64,000 nucleotides of DNA from Armigeres subalbatus. Taxonomy: Eukaryota > Arthropoda > Insecta > Diptera > Culicidae. Numbering within the stretch: position 1 is the stretch's first letter; every line of letters begins with the position of its first letter. The stretch is from positions 26,443,956 through 26,507,955 of the forward strand of contig NC_085140.1 of NCBI RefSeq assembly GCF_024139115.2, given 5' to 3'. A program made the position numbers and the translations under genes. Shown piece by piece: positions 43,474 to 54,260 of this stretch. Under the pieces are notes generated by a model. It worked only from the letters and a program-made list of their open reading frames with translations, had not been told where the DNA came from and searched no databases.

Positions 43474-43559
43474 ACTTACAAGTTGTGATTGCCTAGGGCT
43501 GAAAGTCTCCTTAATAAAGACACAAAAAAAAACTGTTTTGGTAAGCCTTATTCACTTCC

Positions 43560-43695
43560 CAGTGGCGTAGCCAGGGGGGTGGTTTTGGGCATAAAACCCC
43601 CCCCAGAGACATCATTTTTAGAAGAAATTTTTTTTCCGAGAAAAAAAAAATGTTCGGAAAACCCCCCCCAGACCAATTTTCTGGCTACGCCACTG
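43560..43695. mobile_element. hAT-type MITE with exact 8-bp TSD
   Basis: CAGTGGCGTAGCCAG and its exact inverse CTGGCTACGCCACTG bound a 136-bp hairpin. TCACTTCC occurs at 43552-43559 and 43696-43703. Inner G and C runs also pair. Confidence 0.93.
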
Positions 43696-43870
43696 TCACT
43701 TCCCAATAATTTAGTCCAGACTTTAGGGAAAGGTGGGGAAACTTGATCCACCTGTTTTACCGAGAACGAAAGTAGTTTATAATCTTGATCTTATACACTA
43801 CATTCTTCCCCTCCTCATCTATAAAGGTTTGTTATGAACATAGAATGACAAGATAGCTATAATATATTAT

Positions 43871-43977
43871 ACTAGCTTTATGTACCCGGCTTTTCTCGGG
43901 ATTGAAAAGTAAATTATGCAATTAAAATGTGTAATGTTGTAACAAGAAACCGATAGCGGTAGATCTACCGTGCACCG
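43871..43977 (+). mobile_element. Fragment of the ACTAGCTTTATGTACCCGGC element
   Basis: Shares its first 20 bases (ACTAGCTTTATGTACCCGGC) with 3657 and then diverges after CTTTTCTCGGGATTG. It abuts a truncated M2 MITE. Confidence 0.6.
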
Positions 43978-44132
43978 ATAATAATAAATAAATATTAAAA
44001 TGAAAAAAATCAAAAAACTCCTCGGATTTGTTAAAGAATGATTTGAAAATTTGTTGCCCCCTCAAAATATTATTTAAAAAAAAAAACCGAGGGGGAGGGA
44101 GACAAAATAGATTTTTAATATTTGTATCGGCC
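43978..44132. mobile_element. M2 MITE, 5'-truncated copy
   Basis: Core AATAAATATTAAAATGAAAA, CTCCTCGGATTTGTTAAAGA, TTGCCCCCTCAAAATATTAT and right end TTTGTATCGGCC followed by TTA. Left terminal inverted repeat missing. Confidence 0.75.
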
Positions 44133-44139
44133 TTATTGA

Positions 44140-46360
44140 AAACTGTTTTCGAATTTTCCACAGGAACTACTTTGAAGCTTTTTGTAATTCCCATGACAAA
44201 TTGTTTGGAATTTCAGCGGAAAATTATTCGGAATTTACATGAGAAACTTTTCAGAATTGTTCCAAATTTTGTACAGGAAATTGTTTAGCAAATTATCGGA
44301 ATGTTCCTGTTGAGTTTTTGTTGAGCATTGTGAAATTTACACTGAACATTTTTCGGAATATCCGCGGAAGACTCTGAGGAGTTTTTACGGGAAACTCGCT
44401 GGAATTTTCACCAGAAATTTTCCGCGCTAGATTTTTCAAATAAGGACCTTTTTTTGGATTTCAATGGAAATTATTAGTAGTTTCCATAGGAAATTCATTC
44501 TAATTGGCACCGGATTTTTTTTAATACCAAGGAAAATTCTTCGGAATTTTTAAAAAGAATTTTCCGGAATTTCCACAGGGTGACTACTACCTGGAAAACA
44601 TGGAAAAATTCTGGAATTATCAGATAATTTCTGACACAATCAGGGAAATGAAAACATGAAAAAATCAAACAATTTAATAATTGAACACGTCGTTGTTCAG
44701 AACCATGGACCAATAAAAAAAGTTTAACCAGCTTCCAAGGAATTCCTGAATAATTCCCGAAGCAATTCCTAAATAAAGCAAAGAATTTATTCGGGAAATC
44801 AATTAGGAATTGCTTTGTGGACTCTTTTGAGAATTCCCTCGGAAATTTTTCAGAAATGTATTAAAAAAATACAAAATAATTAGGGATTTCAAGGCAGTTC
44901 CAGTTCTTTTCGGAGAAATTTCTGGATCATTTTTCAGATGAATTTGTTTTCCAAAAGAATCACTCAAGGCGTGTTCATAAGAATCATTAGCGTAATTTTC
45001 TAAATTATTTCTGGGGGAATTTTCTAGATGAGTCCCGAAAGAATTCATGGAGGAATTTCTAAAGGTAATCCAGGAGGAGTTTCCGAAATGATTCTTTAAG
45101 GAATTCCCGCAGGAAAACATGAAGGGATTTTCAAAAAAAAAAAAACTTACGGAAATTGTGAAGGATTTTTGTTCAAGGAATATTCGATTGAATTTCGAAT
45201 GGATTTTTCAAAGGAATTTTTAAAGGTATTCTCGAACGAATTCCTAAAAGAATTTTCAAAGAATCTAAATTTTCAAAGAAGGATTCCAAAATGAATTTAT
45301 GAATAGACTCCCGAACGAATTTCGAAATCAATTACTATGGAAATTTTGAACAATTTTCCAAAGGTTCAAAGGAATTTGTAGAAGAGATGCTAAAAGAAAC
45401 TCACTAGAAATGTCCGAAAAAAAATTCGGAGAAGTTTCTGGAAGAATTTCCCCAACAAATACTGGAAATAATCTCCTCTAGGAATTCCAGCATTGATTTC
45501 CATATGAATTCACGAAGAAATTTTTAAAATTTCCAAAAGATCGTAAAGGAATCTCAGGAATTTTCGTAGGAATATCCAGAACAATAGTGTTTTCTAAAGT
45601 TTTCGTAAATAAATTTTCGAATGAATTTCTGAAAAATCCCTAAGGAATTAAAAGAAATCCGAAGCATTTTCTGAATGTATTTCCAGTAGAGCATAAGTAC
45701 TAAAACGCTATTGGTGCTGTAACCATTACAATTATTTTGCCATTTAAAACTATTTTGCTTCAATGATCACTGCTACGTTTGATGACACTAGATGTTGGTC
45801 ACACAAACTGGAGCGACATCAGTTTCATACTTTTGCATCAACTTGGGAAATATGTTGGGAAATACTCCCAACGACTTTCTAAAAGAATTCCTTAAAACAC
45901 TTCGAGGAATGTTCTAAAGAAACTTTTACAAAGGAATCGTGAAATGATTTTCTGAAGAAATATTCGTACGAAGTTCTGAAGGAATTCCCAAAGAAAGTCC
46001 AAAAAAAATCCAGAACAATTCTTTAAAAAGTTTTCTAAAGTTATTTTTTAAAGAAAATAAGGAATTAAAATCGTCGAATTTTTGAAGAAATTTTAAAGGA
46101 ATATCTGAAGAAATCTCCATAGTACTTTACGAAGAAGACCCGACAGGAATTCCTTAATGAAATTCTGGAGGAAGTTCCGAAGGAATTCCTAAGGGAAATT
46201 ACGGAGCAATTCTCAGAATACCTTTGAAGGTATTTCCGAATTCATTTCCTGGAGGAATTTTAGAAGGAATACCTGAAGGAATTTTTGATTGAAGCAATTT
46301 CTGGATGAACTTGCGATAGAATTCTTGGAGGGATTTCCTAAAGAAGGTTTTAAGTAATTT
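44140..46360. repeat. 2.2-kb GAATTTCCGAAGGAATTTTC degenerate repeat
   Basis: Imperfect 12-15 base units (GGAATTTTC, AAGGAATTCC, GAAGAAATTT), interrupted by unique DNA near 44640-44730 and 45700-45860. ORFs on the minus strand (44803-45120, 45554-45763, 46199-46474) are repeat-derived. Confidence 0.75.
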
Positions 46361-46364
46361 ACGA

Positions 46365-46625
46365 GTCAGGGCTATAAAGCAAGACCATGCAGAAGGTGGC
46401 TGGGTTCGATTCCCGATCAGGTCTAGGAATTTTTTTGGGGAATGTTGGAAATTATTTTGGACTTCCCTGGGCATATGAATGTATCATCGTGTTAGCTTCA
46501 TGATATACGAATGCAAAAATGGTAACCTCGGAGTTAACAACTGTGGAAGTTCTTAATGAACACTAAGCTGCGAGGCGGCAATGTCCTATGTGGGAGATGT
46601 AATGTTGCCAATAAGAAGAAAAAGA
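46365..46625 (+). mobile_element. Family A SINE, 5'-truncated
   Basis: GGCTATAAAGCAAGACCATG, B-box GGTTCGATTCC, altered centre (TTTTTTTGGGGAATGTTGG), then the standard 3' body and AAGAAGAAAAAG tail. No clear TSD in the surrounding repeat. Confidence 0.85.
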
Positions 46626-46799
46626 GGACGAGGAAAAATGTTGTAAGACCGCCAATATTTTTTTTTTGAGAAACGTCTTTCGCAATGTTTACTTGTTTGA
46701 ATTGATTATTTTGCTGCAAAAATCTGAACTTTTTTTTAAATTTAAAAATAAATGTAGAGCACCTGAAAAAAACTTCAATCAGGGAATTTCGTTTCTACA

Positions 46800-46822
46800 G
46801 ATGAGTAGATAGATAGATAGTA
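46800..46822. repeat. GATA microsatellite
   Basis: AGTAGATAGATAGATAGTAG, a short tetranucleotide run. Confidence 0.75.
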
Positions 46823-46965
46823 GAGTCCCACTACTACTATTACTATATCAAATCCAATTCAAACAAATCAAATCAAATGCAATACAAATTTAAATAAAAT
46901 TCTAATCCATTCTGAATACAATTCAAATCTCATTCGAATCCAATCAAAATGTTATTTAAACCTAA

Positions 46966-47202
46966 GGCCGTTACAAATATTTAATTAACACTGATCTCGG
47001 AAAGGTCAAGGGAGGAGAGAGGGAGAATAAAAAATAAATATTAAAATGAAAAAAAATAAAAAATAAACTCCTCGGATTTGTCAAAGAATGTTTTGAAAAT
47101 CCTCAAACAAAATTATCCGAATATTATTTTGTTGTCCCCTCAAAATATTATTTTTTAGCCGGGGGGGGGAGACAAAATAGTTTCAAAATATTTGTATTGG
47201 CC
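46966..47202. mobile_element. M2 MITE, full copy with TAA duplication
   Basis: GGCCGTTACAAATATTT at left, AAATATTTGTATTGGCC at right, TAA at 46963-46965 and 47203-47205. The GTTGTCCCCTCAAAATATTA core matches the other M2 copies. 237 bp. Confidence 0.88.
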
Positions 47203-47282
47203 TAATCCAAATTTAATCAAAATTCGATTCAAATCCAATCCAAATTCAATCTAAATCTAATCCAAATAATTGTTGTAAATCA

Positions 47283-47360
47283 GTTTCTGATACTCATATG
47301 GGACCAAATTTGGTCATATATGAGTAACTGCAACCGAATCAATGTAAACTGCTGCTAGAG
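47283..47360. mobile_element. Short GCAGC-type hairpin, second copy
   Basis: CTGATACTCATATGGGACCA, GGTCATATATGAGTAACTGC … AACTGCTGCTAG. Compare 21593-21698. Confidence 0.45.
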
Positions 47361-48235
47361 AAATCCGGAATGTGAATCCAATAAAATACAACACAAATAA
47401 AATCTGAATCCGATTCGAATCCAAATCAAATACATTCTAAATCACGAAAAAATCGTTTTAAGATGATTTAATCGCCTCTAAATTTACATTCGTGAGAGGA
47501 AAATCGCGACTCGAGGGCTGGGACAGCCATTTTTGGACTCCGCCATGATTGTCCTTAATCTGAACACATATTCCTAGCAACATGCTTGTCATAGACGAGT
47601 TTTTCTAAATCTAATCCGATTCCAACAAAAATCCATTTCAAATCTAATACGAATCTAATCCGAATTCAATCCAAATCCATCAGAAGTCCAAATCCCAACC
47701 AAGTCTAATATAAATCCAATCCAAATCCAGATCAAACTCAACTCTAATTTAACCCAAATACAATCCAAAATTAATCAGAATTCAGAATCCAATCCAAATC
47801 CAAGACAAATGCAGTTCAAATCTAAGGCGAATCCAATCAAAATCCATCCAAAATCCAAATCCAATATAAAAACAATCTCCAATACTATCCAAATCCATCA
47901 GAAGCCTAATCTAAACTCAATCCAAATCCAACAAAAAAGCAGTTAAATTCTAGGTCGAATTCAATCAAAATTCATCCAATCCTAGTACAATATAAAAACA
48001 ATCCAAATTTATCCAGAGTTAAGAATCTAATTCAAATCCAAGTCTAATCTAAATGCAATCCAATCCAAATCCAATTCAAGTCCAATATAAAAACAATCCA
48101 AATCTAATCTAAATCCAATCTGAATCCTAATCAAAATTCAATTCAAATCAAATCTGAATCAAAACCAAATCTGATTCAAATACAATCCAAATTCAAATTA
48201 AATCCAGCCAATATCCAAATTAATATTTCAAATTG

Positions 48236-48384
48236 AATTCATAAACCTTATCTAGAAATTTTCATTTTCACGCTTAAAATTGTCCACCGTGTACTATTAC
48301 CATGATCTTTGTTCGCTTGGAATTATTGTACAATGCGGGCCACAGTACTTCATGTTTTGACAACATATTTTACACAACAGAACA
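48236..48384. other. Unique spacer
   Basis: Short AT-rich stretch between the simple array and a foldback. No feature. Confidence 0.4.
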
Positions 48385-48710
48385 CACGGTGTCTTTGTCC
48401 AAAGAGGCTAATTTTCAAAAAAAATAAATAAGTATCTCTAAACACCCACTACACTAAAGTATGGGTTTTCCTCTTTCACATAGGTGCATTTTTCCATGCA
48501 GTTTCGAGGGGGGGTGGGGGGTAAAATAAATTTTGAGATTTCTTTGGATTTTATACCAGAATATTGAAAAAAATAAAATTGTTCTAGATCCCCCGATAGA
48601 ACATTTTAATTTATCCACTATATGGAAGAGGAGAGCATATACCTTCGTGTAGTGTGTGTTTCAGAGATACTGGTTTTGGGAAAATAATATTTCCCCATAG
48701 AGACATCGTG
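48385..48710. mobile_element. Foldback element, about 326 bp
   Basis: CACGGTGTCTTTG … GTATCTCTAAACACCCACTA, CACTAAAGTATG at left pairs with CATATACCTTCGTGTAGTGT, GTGTTTCAGAGATAC … AGACATCGTG at right. Arms of about 100 bases are imperfect. The centre has a G-run (GAGGGGGGGTGGGGGG). No TSD established. Confidence 0.6.
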
Positions 48711-49060
48711 AACATGTTGGAGTAAAAGTGAGTGGGCAACATTTTCAGAATATTCTTAGGACTGATTCACATAAGGAAATATTTCTCTGAAAGCATTAAT
48801 GTTCTCATAGAAAAGTATTGAAGTATTGAAATTACCGTTTTTTAGTGACCACCCGTTATAATCAAACATCCAGAAACATTTTACATGTCCTTCCTTTTTA
48901 AACAAATTTTAAAATTCAATTACCTCTTACTCAATCTTCAAACAATTTTTAAATTCAATATCTTTTCCGATAATTTCTTCCAATATCCAAATGCAATCTT
49001 CAAAGTTATTTCTCAACTCCAATTATTTTCAAAAAACCACACCAATCTGCACATCTATTG
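48711..49060. other. No gene recognised
   Basis: AT-rich unique DNA. A plus ORF at 48885-49127 is Phe/Leu/Asn-rich with no domain. Confidence 0.35.
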
Positions 49061-49430
49061 CAGTCGACTCTCTACATCTCGATGTTCTATATCTCGATAT
49101 CTCTCCCTATGTCGATGGTTTCCTTAGTCCCTTCAATCTAAATACATTTGGGCTTTCTACATCTCGATAACCTCCCTATCTCGATGGGTTCTGATCATAT
49201 TTTGTTCAGGAATCACTCTCCTTATGTCGATATATTAAAATTTTTAGGCTACTAGACCATCTTTGGACAAAAACGAACACATCAACAACAGGAATTGACA
49301 TTTGTTTTGTTGTAGTTTTTCATAGCAACGATCTTTTTTGGATCTAGTACCCATTTTAAGTTTCCTTCCATTCCTCGATCTCTCCCTATCTCGATGGTCC
49401 CTTTAATATCGAGATGTGGAGAAACTACTA
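49061..49430. mobile_element. pogo-like MITE (CAGTCGACTCTC end)
   Basis: Left end CAGTCGACTCTCTACATCTC and the inverted right end (ATCGAGATGTGGAGAAACTA) match over about 20 bases with changes. Repeated CTCCCTATCTCGATGG words lie near both ends in both orientations. The end sequence resembles pogo/Tigger elements; no transposase. TSD unclear. Confidence 0.6.
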
Positions 49431-50075
49431 CCCACCATTTTTTTATGTATCAAGCTTCCAAATTAAGCTAAATCATCCAAATCAGTTTCCAAATCGATGT
49501 ATTATTTTAAGCAATTCCAAATATATTCAATCTCACGGGCACCTTTGCAATTTTTTTTCTCGAGTTTTTTTTTGTTTTGTACCGTTTTGGCTTAAATCCC
49601 GAACATGACTCATATTCCGAACACTGGCGTTTTGGCACCCTTAAATCAAAAATTCCATCGGTCCATCTATGTAGAATAAACGAATAAAGCCAAAATGACA
49701 ATTCAAAAACGAGTGTACGGGCTATGAGTCATAAAAAGGACTATTGAGTCGAAACGGTACTACTTTTATTCTGTCACCCGGCCTACTCCTCTGCCCTTCC
49801 GTCAGGGAGCCTACCGGGGGACGCTAGCATTCTTTTTCAGTTCTCATCGTGCCTCCTTTTTTGCACTCTTCCAATTATTTGCTATCACCTACTTCACCTG
49901 ATTCTAATGACATCGATATTCCGACAGCAAAAAAAAGGGATAGCTTATAATCTTGATCTTATACACTACACTCCCTAGAGAACTTTTTAGAGGCCACGCA
50001 AAATTTAAACAACTTCTCCTAACAATGACCAAATGCTATATTTTTTTCACAGCACAAAGCCATAAATATGCTAAA
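49431..50075. other. No gene recognised
   Basis: Unique DNA. GATAGCTTATAATCTTGATC, TTATACACTACA near 49940 also occurs near 43780 (TTATAATCTTGATCTTATAC), a short dispersed repeat of unknown kind. Confidence 0.35.
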
Positions 50076-50215
50076 CTAGTCAACCCGGCAGTTGTCCTGC
50101 ATAGTAGGCGAAAATGCGGGTTGTGAACTGCCTGAAACTGAAACTGAAAATCCATTCAGCCGTTTTCGAGTTATGCGGATACGAACACAGACCATTTCAT
50201 TTTTATATATAAGAG
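50076..50215 (+). mobile_element. Short ACCCGGC-type non-autonomous element
   Basis: CTAGTCAACCCGGCAGTTGT, CCTGCATAGTAGGCGAAAAT, GTTGTGAACTGCCTG and the 3' part CAGCCGTTTTCGAGTTATGC, GGATACGAACACAGACC, with a TATATA tail. It matches 57161-57423 but is internally shorter. Confidence 0.7.
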
Positions 50216-50222
50216 AAGATTA

Positions 50223-50323
50223 AACCGTCTAAGACGAATTAAGTACTCTCCATTTAACTCCACCAATTATTTGGAATAATTGGTGGAATTAAATGGAGGG
50301 TACTTAATTCGTCTTAGACGGTT
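50223..50323. mobile_element. Near-perfect 101-bp hairpin
   Basis: AACCGTCTAAGACGAATTAA … CCACCAATTATT / TGG / AATAATTGGTGG … TTAATTCGTCTTAGACGGTT: arms of about 49 bases with only a few mismatches and a 3-base loop. It lies 8 bases after the element at 50076. Likely a MITE; TSD not clear. Confidence 0.85.
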
Positions 50324-50639
50324 GAATACATTCCATTAAAAGAGCTTAATATAATTTTCTGAAAATGCTAAATTATCTGTACTGGTAAAAATGTCAACAT
50401 TCGATCACAATTTTAGCCATATTGTAAGATTGCATGCGCTGTCGAATTTCATATCAAAACTTGTTCATGAATACGCACAGCAAGTCAGAATACGTATTTT
50501 GGAGGAGAAATATTTAGAACATCTGAGAGCACCTTTCTCCGTTTATCAAAGCAAGTTTTTGTAGAGGAATCAATTCCCCCCTATTTTTGACAGCACTCCA
50601 AAAAATCGATTGTGTATCAATAACAACAACAATTTACAG
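50324..50639. other. Unique DNA, no feature
   Basis: Ordinary AT-rich sequence between the hairpin and the family B SINE. Confidence 0.4.
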
Positions 50640-50651
50640 ACTGTCGCACAT

Positions 50652-50926
50652 CTTCTTTTTCGTCAATGGCTCTACATTCCAACTGGAACCTGGCCTGCTT
50701 TTCAACTTAGTATTCAATTTAATTTCCTCAGTTATTAATTGAAAGCTTTTCTATGCCCGCCATTCCATGATTATGTATTTTGTGTGGCAAGTACAATGGA
50801 TACCCTATGCCCAGGGAGTCGAGAATGTTTCCAACCCGAAAACATCCTAGACCGGACCGAGAATCGAACTCACCACCTCCTGATTGGCAATCCTACGCCT
50901 TTGCTCTCAAGGCTACTAGAGACCCC
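50652..50926 (-). mobile_element. Full-length family B SINE with 12-bp TSD
   Basis: In reverse orientation. Minus strand: AGTAGCCTTGAGAGCAAAGG, CGTAGGATTGCCAATCAGGA, B-box-like GAGTTCGATTCTC, AGGATGTTTTCGGGTTGGAA, CCCTGGGCATAGGGTATCCA, then GCAGGCCAGGTTCCAGTTGG and an AAGAAG tail. ACTGTCGCACAT at 50640-50651 and 50927-50938 is the duplication. It shares the CCCTGGGCATA word with family A, so the families may be distantly related. Confidence 0.93.
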
Positions 50927-50938
50927 ACTGTCGCACAT

Positions 50939-51399
50939 TAGTAGAGTTAAATTATATGTTTTTTTTATCTGTGAGAAAACCTCGTAAATTTTTTCTTTTT
51001 TGGCTGTGTTACATCGGAAAAAAGAAAAGGGGTTCAAGTCTCCCTAGTCTCCGCTAAGTATTTCTTAAGCTTAAACTTCAAATTAAGCTTTAAAATTGTA
51101 AAAAAATATTGAAGATTTTTTTTTCTTCATTTTTCTGGCATTTTTCGTAAAGCTGGTACAAAAAATATTTAAATGAGGTTCAGCTAGCTAACGTCATTGT
51201 TGTTGCACTTTAGATACGAACTGAACATTTCTGAAATCTATGTTCGAATGTTATATAAGCTGTTATCATTGGAAATGTAGAATTGGAAAATCGAAATAGA
51301 AAAAGTATTGAAATAAGAAATTGGTTGGAAAAAGTTTTTAAATAAAGAAAAGTATTAAATTGAAAGAATTACATAAAAACGCCATATTTTCACTAGAAA
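50939..51399. other. AT-rich unique DNA
   Basis: No repeat or gene recognised. Confidence 0.4.
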
Positions 51400-52235
51400 C
51401 CCATGATTCTTCGGAAATGCAAATTTTCTGGACAGGACCGTGGGCGACTCTCGCTTTGACGTCGCATTGAGTAGCCAAAGAAATTCACAACATCAAATTA
51501 ATAACCGCTCGAAAAAAAAACTAATAAACGGAAACCGATTCGATTCAACAACCGGAGTAGTGGTGACGTGTTTGGGGTTCTGAAACCGAAGGCCGTCAGC
51601 GTGCTCCACCGCAGCAGTGCCGCAATCCGCTATCGTCCGTCACCCACCAATAGTCAATTAAGTGTTGTGTATGATGTTATACTGCTGCTTACGTCGTCGT
51701 CGCCAGTAGTCGCCGTCATCGTCGCGTTCCGCCGTTGAAATTGATCTCTCTCGCTCGAGCCAGCCAGCAGCCTGCCGTTGAACGTGAACCTGCTGAGCAA
51801 CCGACCGAGTAAAGCAAGCAAGTTGTAAAGCTGTGGTTCAGTGTGTTGTGCGATGTGTATTTCGTTGTCGTTTTTCGGCGCGCGTGAGTGAGCGAACCGT
51901 ACAGCAGACGGAGCAGGGCCAATAATGCATAATAAAGTCCACAGAAATCACTGGAACCTGTTGAGTTGGTGTGCGCTCGGGGCTCGGGCAGCGTTGCAGG
52001 GCTGGGGTGTATGGCCCCGCATGTATATACGATAGCTAACTGTTGTAAGGCGAACCCCTAGGACTGATGGCGACGTCGCGGCCACGACAACGATGAAACG
52101 ACGACGACGACGAAAAAGTATGATTGGAGACTGAAAAAGTAAACATATGAGCCATCGGCGGCGCGCTTGCGGAGCCAAACTCGTGTATTGGCTGGAAATA
52201 AACATTGAAGTAGTTAGGAAAATTGTCAAGAAGTA
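51400..52235. promoter_or_regulatory. GC-richer island, candidate 5' UTR/promoter
   Basis: CpG-rich unique sequence with GTCGTCGTCGCC, CTCTCTCGCTCGAGCC and a GTTCAGTGTGTTGTGCG word of the kind found near insect transcription starts. On the minus strand GACGACGAC|GTAAGC is a good donor at about 51690. No ORF with an identifiable domain; overlapping ORFs on both strands. Confidence 0.3.
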
Positions 52236-53121
52236 ACATTTGTTTTATCTCCTACAATATTTCAACGGGGAAAAATTTCCCAAATATTTTGGAATCTGAC
52301 TTCTGTAATCCTGTAGAAGGACTACCTTTAGTCATGAGCGAAAACATTAGACAGTATGTCTGTTTCGTTGATAGGTTATTCGTAGATTAACTAAGATAAT
52401 TTATTGAGTGAAAAGAAATAAAGCACAAATAAGAAGTTTTTTTCTCTATTTTTCGGGAATCCCACAGCTAGAGATAGAAATACTTTGTTAATACACATGG
52501 ACTACACCCAGCTACGCCAATGAAAGTAAGACAGGTTGAAGCGAGGCGATGATGGGAGCTGCAGGCGGGGAGCTTTCTGCCGCTGCTGCTATCGTACCGC
52601 AACGAGTGCGATTGATTTCAACTTTCGGCCGATTGGATTGGAGTCGATTATTATGCGAGCGCACTTATTTCATTTCGGCGAACCGGAAAGCTTGGCTTGC
52701 GAAAAATGAGCCAGGCATAAGAAGTGCCAAATTATGCCGGATGGATGGGTATAGGGAAAGGCGGTGCGCGAAACCGGCGCGGCGGTGAGGGGTCAATGCG
52801 AAAAAAAAAGAACCGTTCAGCAGCCGGTCGATTGCCTCCTCTTTGGCCGCTCGGTTGGAGGCTCTCCCCGCCCCATATCTGCGGTATCTTGGCCTCGTAC
52901 GCATCAGGTAGTGATCGCGATCGGGCGCACACAATGAGTTTGGCGAATGGAATGGAAAACATATGAATAGAGCAACAACAACACCAACAGCACCAGTAAA
53001 AGATGTATGGACCGGATTGATCACCTTACCGCCCGGTTGGCGAACACCTTTCGAAACCTGTTTGGGTCTCTTTTTTGTGGGGCTTGAGTTGGAGATTTTA
53101 TTCACTTTATTTTTTTTGCAG
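52236..53121. promoter_or_regulatory. Second GC-richer island ending at a strong acceptor-like site
   Basis: 52530-52970 is GC-rich unique DNA. At 53103-53121 the plus strand reads CACTTTATTTTTTTTGCAG, an excellent acceptor; the 62-codon open frame after it (AVTTSLEGFF…) has no recognised domain, and an AATAAA lies at 53312. On the minus strand an open stretch with TKKRPKQVSKGVRQPGGK runs to a GGGCG|GTAAGG donor at 53030. The two readings conflict and neither is called as a gene. Confidence 0.25.
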
Positions 53122-53639
53122 GCGCTGTGACGACAAGTTTGGAAGGATTTTTCAAATGCGGATATTGGAGGTTTTTCAAAATAAATAGCTGTGATTCAAG
53201 GAAACCAATGACCAATGTCAAATGTGTGTTTCATTTCGCACATAATCCTCATACTTTTTGCAAACAGCTCTATTTCTACGTTTATGTTGTATACAAGAAT
53301 AAGAAACAAGAATAAATTTACAAATTAACTGATGCTAAATTTTGGAATTCTTTATTTAAGTCAATTGAACAATTCGTTGATGCTAAAAAAATCGAATATT
53401 GTTTTTAAAATCAGCTAATAAATGATTAAAAAAAAAACATAATGTCGGGGTATTCATGTGTTGCAATGGAAGTTCACGATCACAGAATTCGACCGGTAAC
53501 AGACATTTGTTGTACGATTGAACAAATTTCTAGATAATTTTATCACAAATGTGAAATTTTACGGTTGTCGTTGTCCATGAATTTATATTGAATACATTGA
53601 ATTGGTTAATATATTTTATTTGCTTATAGTGTAATGGGC
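53122..53639. other. AT-rich DNA
   Basis: May hold the weak plus-strand terminal-exon candidate described for the preceding island. Otherwise featureless. Confidence 0.3.
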
Positions 53640-54260
53640 CTCCTCAGCCAAAATTTTCAATTTACAAAATCTAAATTCTCAACATCAAAACCGATAGATT
53701 TCGAAATTTCGAATTAAAAAAAATCAAGGTTTCAGAATTTAGGAATTGGAGATTCAGGAATTAGGAAATTAAGAAATTTAGGAATATTTTAAAGTTTTAA
53801 TACATTTTTTTAAACTTTTGAATTTTGAAAATTATGTAATTTTAAACTTTAAAAACATTGAAATTTAAAAGTCCCGATGTTTTGAAATATTCAAATTTCA
53901 GATTTGAAATTTTCAAATTCTAATGTTTTAAAATTATGAAATCTTGATATTGAAAATTTAGAAATTTAAGGATTGACAGCTTGGCATCACACCACTACAT
54001 AAATCCGCTGTTTGTGGTATTTCTCCTTGTTGCGCTACAAAAATCACAATTTTTCATTCAGAAAGCTCTTCACATCGCCCAAAGTTTCTTGAGCTTTGAA
54101 TGTTTTAAAATTTTGAAATCATAAATTTGAAAATTTTGACTCCTTCAAAATAAATCTTTATTTTTTTTTGTCAAAAGTTGATTATTATAATTAAAAAATA
54201 AATAAATTAGGAAACCTTGAACTTTAAAAATTTCAATTTTTTTAAATTTTGGGAATTTTT
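53640..54260. repeat. AT-rich TTTAAAATTTTGAAATT-type block
   Basis: Degenerate short words with GAAATTTCGAAATT and TTTTGAATTTTGAAAA. Same style as 33841-36828. It is interrupted near 53980-54110 by unique sequence. Confidence 0.6.

Larger units (their letters stand above)
46830..48235. repeat. AATCCAAATCTAATCC degenerate simple array
   Basis: About 1.4 kb of 6-base-like units (AATCCA, AATCTA, AATTCA), interrupted by an M2 MITE, a short GCAGC hairpin and a unique stretch at about 47440-47600. Confidence 0.85.

Noticed and set aside
52665..53105. 146-codon minus-strand ORF
   Set aside because: Only the first part (TKKRPKQVSKGV) looks protein-like; it begins with GTG, has no clean acceptor, and a strong opposite-strand acceptor overlaps.
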